Positions 12,488-22,020 of a stretch of DNA of 64,000 nt are shown here, in pieces. Every line of letters begins with the position of its first letter. Within the stretch, counting starts at the first letter, position 1. Under the pieces are notes generated by a model. The model saw only the letters and a program-made list of their open reading frames with translations, made no database searches and was not told the DNA's origin. Position numbers and translations under genes: made by a program. Origin of the DNA: Dendrocalamus latiflorus (lineage: Eukaryota; Streptophyta; Magnoliopsida; Poales; Poaceae); contig CM029663.1 of assembly GCA_017311315.1 (NCBI GenBank), forward strand, positions 39,964,743 through 40,028,742, given 5' to 3'.

Positions 12488-13786
12488 TTAGCCATGATGC
12501 AGTGAATCTTTATCATATTGCCACGGTCTACCTAACAGCATAGAGCATGCTTGCATAGGTACTACATCGCATTCTACAACATCGTGATAAGAACCAATAG
12601 CAAAATTTACTCTCACCATTCGTGTTACCTTCACCTTGCCGCTGTTATTGAACCATTGAATGTAGTAAGGTTGTGGGTGAGGTTTGGTGTTCAACGCAAG
12701 CTTCTCCACCATATCGGAGCTCACCAAGTTGTTGCAGCTCCCTCCATCAATTATCACTCGGCATGAGCATTCCTTCACGACGCACTTTGTTTGGAAAAGG
12801 ATGTGCCGCTGATTTTGCTCTGCCCTCTCCATTTGTGCACTCAACACACGCTGCACAATGAGGCTCTCATAGCGCTCTGCCTCTTCAGCACCAATGTGCT
12901 CTTCTTCTTGCTCCTTCCCACTACCTGCATGGTCAGCTGCAAGCATAGCATATGTATCCTCATCCAAATCACTAGCAGAAGAATACTCACCATCATCTCT
13001 CACAATCAGAACACGCTTGGTTGGGCACTCACTCCTCACATGGCCATACCCCTTGCATTGATGACATTGGATATCCCTTGTTCGTCCCGTAGATGCAACG
13101 GACGAAGAGCTCTTTGCATGTGCTTGGGCTGTCCCCTTTGTTGCTTCGGATGCCCGAGATGCCGAATTGGATGATGAAAACCGTGGCTTGCTGTTGGAGG
13201 AAGAAGGTGTAGGGGGTTGGCTTGATGGTGCGGCAGATGCACGTGGAGACCAAATGTTTCCACGACCTGCAGAAACGTTAGTCCTAGTGCTCGCGCGCCG
13301 TCCCTGTACTTCTCTTTCAGCTTTACAAGCAAGATGAAATAAACGAGTGATAGAATTATATTCCTTGTAAGCTAAGATATCCTGAATTTCCCGATTCAAA
13401 CCACCTATAAACCTAGCCATAGCGGCTTCCTCAGTTTCCTCTAAGTCACAACGCAGCATGCCTGTTTGCAATTCTTGAAAATATTCCTCTACGCTTTTAC
13501 TACCTTGCCTCAATTGTTGCAACTTATGTAACAAATCACGTGCATAATATGAGGGAACAAATCTAGCTCGCATGATTCTTTTTAATGCATCCCAAGTTTG
13601 TGGTATGGTGAAAGGATTTTTCTTACAATATTCACTCCACCAAACAGACGCAAAATCAGTAAACTCACTAGTAGCAGCCCTAACCCTTTTGTTTTCAGGG
13701 AATGCATGACAAGCAAATTTCTGATCAACAGCCAATTCCCAAGTGATATAAGCATCAGAGTTATATTTTCCATCAAAAAGTGGCAT
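12488..13786 (-). pseudogene. gag: CRM-clade Gag (capsid, nucleocapsid) and aspartic protease
   Basis: This 432-residue open frame is most of Gag plus protease. Residues 1-160 are the capsid-like core (FDGKY, AYITWELAVDQKFACH, FASVWWSEYCKKNP, MRARFVPSYYARDLLHKLQQL, SVEEYFQELQTGMLRC). A Ser/Ala-rich linker follows, then a CCHC zinc knuckle (CHQCKGYGHVRSEC, about residues 240-253). The protease active-site region is VIIDGGSCNNLVSSDMVEKL, with MLLGRPWQYD downstream. The frame begins exactly at the Helitron edge, and the true Gag start lies on the far side of the Helitron at 19306. The ATG at 13786 is thus an internal methionine. The frame ends early at 12488 relative to the family. Confidence 0.93.
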
Positions 13787-13861
13787 AGTCTACCCTACTC
13801 TATAATTCACCAAAATTTTCTTTACTAAATCCACCCCTCTTAACCACCCCCACAGTCATGC

Positions 13862-14450
13862 CTAATCTAAGTTCACCCAGATTTGTGTACCAAAGTAATC
13901 CAACTTCATACAAATGAATGGTCTGGATCTCTCCTCAAGTCTTCTTCTCTTACTCATTGAAGATCCTAAGGTCGATATTATTTGGATCATGCAAAACGGT
14001 AAGCTGCCACCCCCGCCCCCCGCGCGAATCCCGCGGCTCCCCACTTCTCTCCCATTCTCCCCCGTCTTCGCGTCTGCTTCTCCCCCCCGCGCCGCGTCCC
14101 ATTCCGCCCTCGCTCCTCCTCCACCGCCGCCTCCCCCGCTCCGCCGCCGCCTCCTCCTCCCCCACCCCCTGCGCCGCCGCCTCCTCCTCCTCCCCACCCG
14201 ACCCCGCGCCGCCGTCTTCTCCTCCCCACACCACCCCGCGCCGCCGCCTCCTCCTCCCCCCACCCCTCCGCCTCCTCCCCCCCCCCCCCCGCTCCGCCGC
14301 CGCCTCCTCCTCCCCCCACCCCGCGCCGCCGCCTCCTCTTCCTCCTCCCCACCCCACCCCACCCCACGCCGCCGCCTCCTCCTCCCCCCACTCCTTTGCT
14401 CCGCTGCCTCCTCCCCCCTCTCCTCCACTCCGCCGCCGCCTCCTAATCAA
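13862..14450 (+). repeat. Low-complexity C-rich tract (ccgccgcctcctcctcccc-type imperfect repeats)
   Basis: From about 13990 to 14450 the plus strand is almost pure C with G/T interruptions, built from imperfect repeats of 'cgccgcctcctcctccccc' and 'cccaccccgcg' types. It gives long proline-rich or glycine/arginine-rich open frames on both strands (for example 13914-14702 plus, 13862-14428 minus). These are composition artefacts. The leading 13862-13990 stretch is ordinary sequence I do not recognise. Confidence 0.75.
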
Positions 14451-14715
14451 AAGCCATCGCGTGCTTCCACCAAAACCCTAGCCCTCCCCAAACCCCGGCT
14501 CCGCTCCGAGCTCCACCTCCGCGGCAATGTCGTCGTCGAGATCGACGCGCTCGAGTATCTCCCCATTCCGATCCCGCCGCTCACCGGCGGGGCAGGCGGC
14601 GGCGACGGGGCCTCCGGCGAGGACCTCGTCGGGAGGCCGCCCGTCCACCCCTTCCTCATCCTCCGCGCGGCCCACCACCCCGTCGTCGTCCTAAGCATTT
14701 AATTTGCAGGTCAAC
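14451..14715 (+). pseudogene. Captured 5' end of a host gene (Ser/Arg/Pro-rich N-terminus; possibly a KIN-7-type kinesin)
   Basis: After the C-rich tract comes a 5'-UTR-like 'ccaaaaccctagccctcccc' and then ATG at 14527. The frame reads MSSSRSTRSSISPFRSRRSP and continues Ser/Pro/Ala-rich with RPSTPSSSSARPTTPSSS to a stop at 14692-14694 (55 codons). This composition and the pattern SISPFRSRR...RPTTPSSS resemble N-termini of plant mitochondrial-type kinesin-7 proteins, but only from memory. There is no motor domain. A 'ttaatttgcag' splice-acceptor-like sequence follows at about 14701-14710. The kinesin call is tentative. A captured first exon is a better-supported description. Confidence 0.35.
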
Positions 14716-14828
14716 AGATCACTAAATTCAGAATCTCTTTACTATTTATTCTTCAAATCTCTGAAGGATATCTATTCCACTGAATTTGTCTTATGTTCCC
14801 ATAGAAATTAATCCAAATATTATTTTAG

Positions 14829-15225
14829 GTATGTAGAAATGGATCAGTCCATCTTCGAGGAAACGTATATGTGCATTATAAATCCTTGGATTCAGCTCTT
14901 CTTGCCTACAGCAGCATGAATGGGCGGTATTTTGCTGGAAAGCAGGTCATTGCTTTATTTTACTCCTCAAGCACTGTGTTATATGAGCACGATTGGTAGA
15001 CTGAAAAGCATTCTTGTGAATTCTTTCTTATGTATCAGAGAATTCTTCACCCTTAGATATTGTTCCAGCTGTTAAAGCAATAAATATGTTTCCATATGCT
15101 GATATGCAACTCTCTCATAAGCTAAAATTGTTTTTTTTCCTGTTCTTTAGATAACATGTGAGTTTGTTGCTTTGACAAGATGGAAGGCTGCCATATGTGG
15201 TGAATACCTGAGATCAAGATTCAAG
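14829..15225 (+). pseudogene. Captured fragment of a U2AF35-related CCCH zinc-finger splicing factor gene (two exons)
   Basis: Exon 14829-14945 (acceptor ag at 14827-14828, donor gt at 14946) reads in one frame with NGSVHLRGNVYVHYKSLDSA and ends MNGRYFAGKQ. Exon 15151-15225 (acceptor tttag, donor gt at 15226) continues in frame as ITCEFVALTRWKAAICGEYL and ends RSRFK. This is the RRM end plus the start of the second CCCH finger (AICGEY...) of the ZRSR/U2AF35-related family, which recognises 3' splice sites in pre-mRNA. Splice sites are intact, so this is genomic DNA capture rather than retrotransposition. The N-terminal half and the rest of the second zinc finger are absent. Confidence 0.85.
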
Positions 15226-16291
15226 GTACCTAAAATTTACAACCTTGTATCCTTTTCCCAATTGTACTTTTGGATGCCTGGGGGTTGTTTGTTTGAGAGA
15301 CCAAAATTGTACTTTAATGGTTACTGAGTAATGCTAATTTAGAATTTAAAAAACTTGCCAGAAAAGAAAGAAAACTCTAACAGGGGAAATTACTGTTGTG
15401 CAACTACAATGGTACCAAATGTTCAACATTTACACATCCTGGCATTGCTTTGTTGGCATATTTCTCTATGAATCGAGACGTCCTGTCTTATTCTTCCGTT
15501 AATGCAAATGTGTTGGGTTTAGGAGTAATGAATTGCATTTTCTGGTTGTATTGAATACAATTGTATCATACAATGAGAAGTGTATACTTCTTGCAAGAAC
15601 ACTCAGCCCAGATTCCAATATTGAATGGATTCCAATAAATTCAGTTCATGTTTTCCTCTTCTAATAAATTAAGCTTGAGTTGAGTACAAATTTACTCCAT
15701 TAACTGATTCAATGAGAGATCCAGTTGTTGGTCAAGATTTCTAGCATGTAAATTACATATGCTTGCTTTTTTCATTTAGAGATGGAATACACTTGCTTTT
15801 CATGCTGATAATAGTGCAGTTCACTGTTTCCAAATATTAGAAGGATAATGTACATGGCTTTCTCTCACTTCTGGCTTAGTTTTTGCTACTTGCTCCAGTC
15901 CATTACATTGTGATCTATAATTTTGAATGCCTAGAAATAATGATTGAAACAACAACTTTAGCTATCTGTGAAACATACATACATACATACATACATTTGT
16001 AGCTGCTTCTACTGGTTTCCTTTATGTGAGATAGCACACAGGGAGTCAGGGAAGAATATTTACCCTCCATGTGTATTTGATTTGTTACCTGTGGTAAGCT
16101 GCATTGACTACCCCACATTTCTCTTGAATCTTTTTGACAACAATATCTGTAAACATACCTCTTCCATCGCCAACATCTCCTGGCTGCAATCGTTGGGTAA
16201 ATTAATCACTGGATATAATCGTTTGTCTTTCTGACAATGCCTTGGTTTCAAATGTCAACTAAATTGTACAAACAAATCCTACATGCTGCAG
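15226..16291 (+). other. Intronic/intergenic cargo within the Helitron; no gene recognised
   Basis: This stretch is AT-rich with no coding frame supported. It probably contains the remaining intron of the U2AF35-related fragment and intron sequence upstream of the WAT1-related exon. A tetranucleotide run (ACAT/CATA, about seven units) lies at 15975-15996. A splice-acceptor-like 'catgctgcag' ends at 16291. Confidence 0.5.
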
Positions 16292-17414
16292 TGTTGAGGT
16301 GATCAACATCTTCACGAAAGATGGAATCATCAAAGTTCTTGGCACAGCTGTATGTGTCTCCGGTGCTGTTTTGACGGTTTTCTATAGAGGCCCGTCCATG
16401 AATGGCCTTGGAGGCGCCAATGCTGTGAAAGACAGCGTGTTGGCCGGCACATGGAGTAGCAATCCCTACCCTTCTCAGTGGTTGACATCAACAATGCTCC
16501 ACTATGGTGTGGAAACCTGGCATCTTGGTGTCGTGTGCCTTATAGGCAGCTGTTTCGTGATGAGCGCTTATTTTGTCATACAGGTAATGCAAATCTGGGA
16601 GCGTTTGCTCAATCCTGCTAGAGTGTTTGATATTCCATTATCTATTGACAAATCTTTTTGTTCTAATGTCAGGATTGGAATGCTTAATGTTCACTGTTTA
16701 TGTTTTTCTTATGCTCTTTACCTGTTTGTTCTCATGGTTGATGCGAATTGGTGTCCTTTTCTGTTGTGATGATTCCAGGCTCCGGTGCTGATAAAATATC
16801 CAGCGAGCTTGTCGTTGACAGCTTACTCTTATTCTTTTGCTGCCGTCTTTATGGTGTTGACTGGGGTACTTGCAACCAATGGGCTCCACAAGTGGGCACT
16901 GACAACAACTGAGATCATAACTATTCTATATGCTGCGAGATCATAGTTTCTTGGTGCCCCAATTTATCTCGGAAGGTTTGAACCAACACTCTGTCCTATT
17001 AGGACATGTACAATAGTTTATCTTTTAATGTTGTCTTTAAGGATTCCACTTTACCTAAAAACAGCACTACAGACAATCTACTCTGCATTATATTTGGTGT
17101 AAACTAACGGTGTTTTTCATAGATATTATAGCTGTTGTTATCGCGTACTTCGTTTCTCTTGCTTATAAGCTCCGGAATTTCAACAAATTTACGAAGCATA
17201 AATACTCACATTGTGTATGTTTCTATCCTACTGCTTTCAGCATTATTGGGGAGTCTTCATCATTGCTGGTCTATACCTGGTTACTTGGGCTCGTTACAAT
17301 GAGGCACAGCGAGTGCGGACCGTTGGTTATTTGGACCCTCTTCTGGTGGAGGTGGAGGATCAACCAGCTCCCAATACACATGAAAGTTCCTTCAGTGGCT
17401 CCATGGATCCTTAA
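16292..17414 (+). pseudogene. Captured fragment of a WAT1-related (EamA/DMT superfamily) membrane transporter gene, three exons
   Basis: Exon 16292-16583 encodes VINIFTKDGIIKVLGTAVCV, SGAVLTVFYRGPSMNGLG and WHLGVVCLIGSCFVMSAYFV, then has a gt donor. Exon 16779-16975 begins APVLIKYPASLSLTAYSYSF and TNGLHKWALTTTEII, then hits a stop at AARS. FLGAPIYLG follows directly, so the middle membrane segments of the second EamA domain have been deleted. Exon 17241-17414 encodes FIIAGLYLVTWARYNEAQR and YLDPLLVEVEDQ and ends with a natural-looking stop after SGSMDP. Its entry appears frame-shifted by one base. The order, spacing and splice sites match the C-terminal half of plant WAT1-related transporters. 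The N-terminal half is absent and the internal stop makes it a pseudogene fragment. Confidence 0.85.
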
Positions 17415-18493
17415 GACGACCTCAGAGGGATCAGTTTCAGAGGAGTCGGTTCTCTTCAGAAACAGCAGCAGCAGAATTACTTCGTGTATTAATACCGTTC
17501 CCGCCTACAGTTATTCTTTGTCAAGACATCAGTCATTTTTCTTAGAAAGCATGTGGTTACCATTTCTAGCATTGGATTAAGTTCCATCATCAGAGAGAGG
17601 TGAAGCATACTGAGCAAACCCTGAACATATAAGCTGGAAGCCTGGAAGTACGCGCGTTGAAGTCATCGTTTTTTCAGCGTCCTCAGTAGATGCCATTGGC
17701 TAATACCTATTGCGCTCAATAGCTCAATTGATGTAGTTGCTCTGTGTACCATCCAATGGATTGATCCAAATACTACAGTAAGGCTCGAAAGGTCATTAGG
17801 AGGTGTAGGAAGGCCCAGTAAAGTTCAGATGGCGAGATCAAAGTTGATAGGGACGAGACAATGATTATCAACCTATACAATGACAGCTTCATTCCTTTTT
17901 ATTTTCATGTTTGATCTACACTGTAAATGACCAATTATCTACTTGATAATGATTTGTGAGATTGCCATTGTGTCAGCCGGTGGCTCAACCAAATGCGGAC
18001 AAGGACCCTAAGGGTTAGCTAAGAACAACATATTGACATGTAAACAGAACAAAATTACAGGGATAGACATGAAAATAGGCCCAAATTGCATGTCCTAATC
18101 CAGTTTGTCTCAAATGTCACTGTACATGCTCTTCAGCAATGAGGAGGAGAAGAAAATTATGTAGAGAGATTGGGAACTAAAGAAACAAAGGAAATCGAGG
18201 CCCTATGATGTGGTAATATTCAAATATCATTGCATACAAGCAGAACAGTATTTGCTATGCCACAAATTATATCACATATATCTACTGGAAATGCTCCAAT
18301 TTAGCGGTCAATTAATGAGTTCATATGTGCTATTGAAGTATCTGAACGAAATACAGTATAGATTTCTGGCAAATGTATTTCTTATATTTAGCTTCAATAA
18401 TTTTGCACCAACTGTGGATTTTATCTTTCATCATTCTCTGTTATCCTCAGGAATATGATTACTTATAATTGTTGATGTGATTTTTGTTCTCAG
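17415..18493 (+). other. 3'-flank/intronic cargo in the Helitron; no gene recognised
   Basis: This stretch begins with likely 3' UTR and downstream sequence of the WAT1-related fragment, then AT-rich sequence leading to the PP2C exon acceptor (ctcag, ending 18493). The open frame at 18210-18458 is intron-like and has no recognisable similarity. Where one captured locus ends and the next begins cannot be located by eye. Confidence 0.45.
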
Positions 18494-18758
18494 GAATCAA
18501 TGCAGGGCTGTATGCGAGAGAACTAATGGATAGCTGCAAAAAGATTGTTATGGGGAGTCAAGGTGCTCCAGGGATGAGACCCGAAGAAGTTCTTTCTAAG
18601 GCTGCAGATGAAGCACGGTCCCCTGGTTCTTCCACTGTTTTGGTTGCTCACTTTGATGGGCAGGTACATTTTTTTCTTATTTCTTCATGGTTAATGTAAA
18701 TATATTTGTGCTTATCGACTCATTGACATGATAGGTCCTTCATGCATCCAATATATGA
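18494..18758 (+). pseudogene. Captured fragment of a protein phosphatase 2C gene (one full exon and the start of the next)
   Basis: Exon 18494-18663 lies between a ctcag acceptor and a gt donor. It encodes GINAGLYARELMDSCKKIVM, then GAPGMRPEEVLSKAADEA and SPGSSTVLVAHFDGQ. This is part of the catalytic core of plant PP2C phosphatases of the chloroplast/mitochondrial-type subfamily. The next exon starts at 18735 with VLHASNI and meets a stop where the family has the GDSG metal-binding motif. About 70 bp of non-coding sequence follow before the Helitron 3' hairpin. The fragment lacks the N-terminal metal-binding aspartates and the C-terminal half, so it cannot be an active phosphatase. Confidence 0.85.
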
Positions 18759-18825
18759 GACGTGAATCTTAATGAATCTGATTGTTTGTTTTATTTTTTA
18801 CAAATTTTATCTTGTTTTGTATTTT

Positions 18826-18855
18826 ATCGTAGCGTTAGCACGGGCACACTACTAG
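18826..18855 (+). other. Helitron 3' terminus: hairpin plus CTAG
   Basis: The sequence 'cgtagcgttagcacgggcac' at 18828-18847 forms a short stem (CGT.GC with GCACG) around the loop GTTA. It is followed after about ten bases by the terminal CTAG. The shape and the 'gcacgggcac' wording are typical of grass Helitron 3' ends, which act as the rolling-circle termination signal. Confidence 0.85.
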
Positions 18856-19306
18856 TGAACTTAATCTTACCAAGCGATTCATCATTCTCACGTACCTCAG
18901 CCCAGCGTGGTTGACGTTGACGGTGAGCGTCCTCATCATCATCAATCTCAGTGTCAGCCGCATATTCGTCTCCACCATTTTCGTCCACCTTGCTGCCCAA
19001 GACACCAATGTTGGCACGAGTACGCTGAGTCGGTGCAGCGGGAGATGCTCGGCCCCTCTCATCAAGACGTCTCAAAATCTCAGCTAGTGAGGTGTTGACG
19101 GTGCCAACGGAAGCCTCCAATGTTGCAAGCGTAGTGTTGGTGTCGATCTACGCGGCCTCCAATTGGCCAAGGCGTTCGTTGGTGACCCGTACATCCTCAT
19201 CAAGTCCTTCAGTGTGCAGCTTCATTTGGCGCTCAAAGTGTTGTATGATGCCCCTAGTCCGAGGGGAATGTGGCGCTACCCGCAGGTCCACTGGTTCTCC
19301 TGACAT
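18856..19306 (-). pseudogene. gag: CRM-clade Gag N-terminus, with one in-frame stop
   Basis: Reading down from ATG at 19306, the frame starts MSGEPVDLRVAPHSPRTRGI and runs 52 codons to a TAG at 19150-19148. It then continues in the same frame with ATLEASVGTVNTSLAEILRR, an acidic stretch (EYAADTEIDDDEDAH) and the SLGKIKFT that directly precedes FDGKY in CRM-clade Gag. It is interrupted there by the Helitron. The frame on the other side (13786 downward) is in phase. The coiled-coil-like Leu/Glu-rich start and acidic linker fit Gag N-termini of this clade. The single nonsense codon shows this copy is dead even without the Helitron. Confidence 0.85.
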
Positions 19307-19929
19307 TGTTAGAAGAACACAAGAAACAAACCAAGAAGATAAAAATAATAAAACTGCAGGTTATGCCCTCACAACTACTGGGATGTGGTTAAATCAAGTC
19401 GCACACTCTCAACCTGTTCTGTCAAGCTCTTACAAGTTCTTACCACAGTGAGCAGGAGGTGATGGCAGCCGACAAGTCAAGACAATATCTCCTGGAATTG
19501 GGTGTATCGCTGCCTCGGTCGCTAGTCCCTGTGAGGTGGTAGCCAAATCTGTGGAGCTATAGGTGGGCTGAGAGTGAACAAAGGATAACTAGAACCACAT
19601 TAGTCAAAGCAAGTTGAATAATCGCTCAACGACGGCACCGTGCTGGTCCTAGGCTAGACCGTACTAGAGACGCGAGCCTAGAACACAAACGAAATCACAC
19701 CGTGCACAAATAAACAAGATGATGTTGCACACGGAGTCCCGGAGCTCAGAAAAGGATGCCGTCTTCACAAGGAACCTTAGAATCACGTGCAGAAGGGCTC
19801 TGTCAATTTTGAGCAAATTCTGAGAAACTTGATTTTTCCTCGGTTTGCGGGCCCGTTTTGAGGCCCTAAACGACGTTTTTTGGGGTCGAAGCTGCCGCGT
19901 ATGTGCCTGGTGGCTTACGCGGATCTGAA
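19307..19929 (-). other. CRM-clade leader region next to gag
   Basis: This is untranslated leader between the tandem repeat and the Gag ATG. No coding frame is supported. It has a purine-rich segment after the ATG side (19310-19360) and sequence reminiscent of the leader repeats at its far end. Nothing else is recognisable. Confidence 0.5.
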
Positions 19930-21690
19930 ATCTCCAGTTTTTTTATGCCGCGGCTCTTTCTAAATGCGACTGCCTGTTCCTTCTTTTCTCTCTCTTTTTT
20001 TCACTCTATCTTCCGATTTCCTTTCCAACGGATCAAGAATCACCTCAATCGGAGGTCGTATGCAAAAGTTAGCTGTTTCACTCTCCTCTGTTTTTTTTCT
20101 CTCTTTTTTTTATGCCGCGGCTCTTTCTAAATGCGGTTGCCTGTTCCTTCTTTTCTCTCTCTTTTTTTTCACTCTATCTTCCGATTTCCTTTCCAACGGA
20201 TCAAGAATCGCCTCAATCGGAGGTCGTATGCAAAAGTTAGCTGTTTCTCTCTCCTCTATTTTTTCTCTCTCTTTTTTTATGCCGCGGCTCTATCTAAATG
20301 TGGCTGTCTGTTCCTTCTTTTCTCTCTCTTTTTTTGACTCTATCTTCCGATTTCCTTTCCAACGGATCAATAATCGCCTCAATCGGAGGTCGTATGCAAA
20401 AGTTAGCTGTTTCTCTCTCCTCTGTTTTTTCTCTCTCTTTTTTTTATGCCGCGGCTCTATCTAAATGCGGCTGTCTGTTCCTTCTTTTCTCTCTCTTTTT
20501 TTTGACTCTATCTTCCGATTTCCTTTCCAACGGATCAAGAATCGCCTCAATCGGATGTCGTATGCAAAAGTTAGCTGTTTCTCTCTCCTCTGTTTTTTTT
20601 CTCTTTTTTATGCCGCGGCTCTTTCTAAATGCGGCTGCATGTTCCTTCTTTTCTCTCTCTTTTTTTTCACTCTATCTTCCGATTTCCTTTCCAACGGATC
20701 AAGAATCGCCTCAATCGGAGGTCGTATGCAAAAGTTAGCTGTTTCTCTCTCCTCTGTTTTTTCTCTCTCTTTTTTTTATGCTGCGGCTCTTTCTAAATGT
20801 GGCTGCCTGTTCCTTCTTTTCTCTCTCTTTTTTTTCACTCTATCTTCCGATTTCCTTTCCAACGGATCAAGAATCGTCTCAATCGGAGGTCGTATGCAAA
20901 AGTTAGCTGTTTCTCTCTCCTCTGCTTTTTTTCTCTCTTTTTTTTATGCCGCGGCTCTTTCTAAATGCGGCTGCCTGTTCCTTATTTTCTCTCTCTTTTT
21001 TTCATTCTATCTTCCGATTTTCTTTCCAACGGATCAAGAATCGCCTCAATCGGAGGTCGTATGCAAAAGTTAGCTGTTTCTCTCTCCTCTGTTTTCTCTC
21101 TCCCTTTTTTATGCCGCAGCTCTTTCTAAATGCGGCTGCCTATTCCTTCTTTTCTCTCTCTTTTTTTCACTCTATCTTCCGATTTCCTTTCCAACGGATC
21201 AAGAATCGCCTCAATCGGAGTTCGTATGCAAAAGTTAACTGTTTCTCTCTCCTCTGTTTTTTTCTCTCTTTTTTTTATGCCGCGGCTCTTTCTAAATGCG
21301 GCTGCCTGTTCCTTCTTTTCTCTCTCTTTTTTCACTCTATCTTCCGATTTCCTTTCCAACGGATCAAGAATCGCCTCAATTGGAGGTCGTATGCAAAAGT
21401 TAGCTGTTTCTCTCTCCTCTGTTTTTTTCTCTCTTTTTTTTATGGCACGGCTCTTTCTAAATGTGGCTGCCTGTTCCTTCTTTTCTCTCTCTTTTTTTTC
21501 ACTCTATCTTCCGATTTCCTTTCCAACGGATCAATAATCGCCTCAATCGGAGGTCGTATGCAAAAGTTAGCTGTTTCTCTCTCCTCTGTTTTTTTTTCTC
21601 TTTTTTTATGCCGCGGCTCTTTCTAAATGCGACTGCCTGTTCCTTCTTTTCTCTCTCTTTTTTTTCTTTATTTTTTTTACACACACGACG
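19930..21690 (-). repeat. ~167-bp tandem repeat, about 10.5 copies, in the CRM-element leader
   Basis: The landmark 'atgccgcggctctttctaaa' (with small variants) recurs near 19946, 20111, 20279, 20446, 20609, 20777, 20946, 21110, 21277, 21442 and 21608, a spacing of 163-169 bp. Each unit continues with a C/T-rich stretch, then 'tttccaacggatcaagaat', 'cgcctcaatcggaggtcgta' and 'tgcaaaagttagctgtttc'. Length differences come mainly from variable T runs. The array lies between the primer site and gag of the minus-strand CRM-clade element. Long open frames on the plus strand here (for example 20465-21073 and 20946-21626) are repeat artefacts. Confidence 0.92.
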
Positions 21691-22006
21691 CGGTTGAATC
21701 CGAATTTGTGTCCTCCTCCGAGACCAACTAGGGCAAAGCCTCCCTAGAAACCGAGTTCGGATCTAACTGCAACGGTGATACCAAGACGTGAACAGAACAA
21801 GAAACTCTAAAGGAACTAGACACTAAGACCAGCAAAGGAACGACGATGCAACCAAAGACTCAACAAACAAAGACTATGCAGCAATAGATAAAGGCTCAAA
21901 TTGTTTCGGATTTTGGGGAATAGATCTACTATTTTTTTTGGTTTTCTGGACTGTAGGTAAAAAAAATGGCAAAGACTAGATAAGATCTCTCACCGATCAA
22001 CCTTGA
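21691..22006 (-). other. CRM-clade leader next to the primer site
   Basis: This is untranslated leader between the tandem repeat and the primer-binding site. It has no frame worth calling. It holds T-rich and A-rich runs at 21929-21966, and a GC-moderate segment around 21700-21800 containing 'gtgataccaagac', which is unlikely to be functional. Confidence 0.5.
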
Positions 22007-22018
22007 GCTCTGATACCA
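22007..22018 (-). other. Primer-binding site (initiator Met tRNA)
   Basis: On the minus strand the sequence TGGTATCAGAGC lies two bases after the 5' LTR end. It is the exact complement-type primer site for the 3' end of plant initiator-Met tRNA, the usual primer for Ty3/gypsy chromoviruses. Confidence 0.95.
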
Positions 22019-22020
22019 AC

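Larger units (their letters stand above)
13789..18855 (+). mobile_element. Non-autonomous Helitron carrying host gene fragments, inserted in CRM gag
   Basis: The left end is TCTACCCTACTCTATAATTC, a typical plant Helitron 5' end beginning with TC. The right end is CTAG (18852-18855), followed by T. About ten bases before it sits a small hairpin (stem CGT.GC / GCACG, loop GTTA, 18828-18842). There are no terminal inverted repeats and no target duplication. Host sequence on each side (…ggcatag / tgaac…) fits together in the CRM gag frame, so the insertion point is base-exact. The site reads G^T rather than the usual A^T. No Rep/helicase ORF is present. The cargo, all in plus orientation and colinear with intron structure, is a possible 5' gene end at 14527, a U2AF35-related piece, a WAT1-related piece and a PP2C piece. 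Confidence 0.88.

Noticed and set aside
13862..14702. Long proline-rich (plus) and glycine/arginine-rich (minus) frames
   Set aside because: They are overlapping frames on both strands of a C-rich low-complexity tract, with no domain or codon pattern. Only the short frame at 14527-14694 has a gene-like context.
16299..16769. 156-codon open frame taken as a complete gene
   Set aside because: It runs through an intact splice donor at 16583/16584 into intron sequence. Only the part up to 16583 is an exon of the WAT1-related fragment.
19903..21697. Serine/phenylalanine-rich frames up to 226 codons on the plus strand
   Set aside because: They are translations of the ~167-bp leader repeat. The frame changes with each T-run length change, and the strand is opposite to the element.
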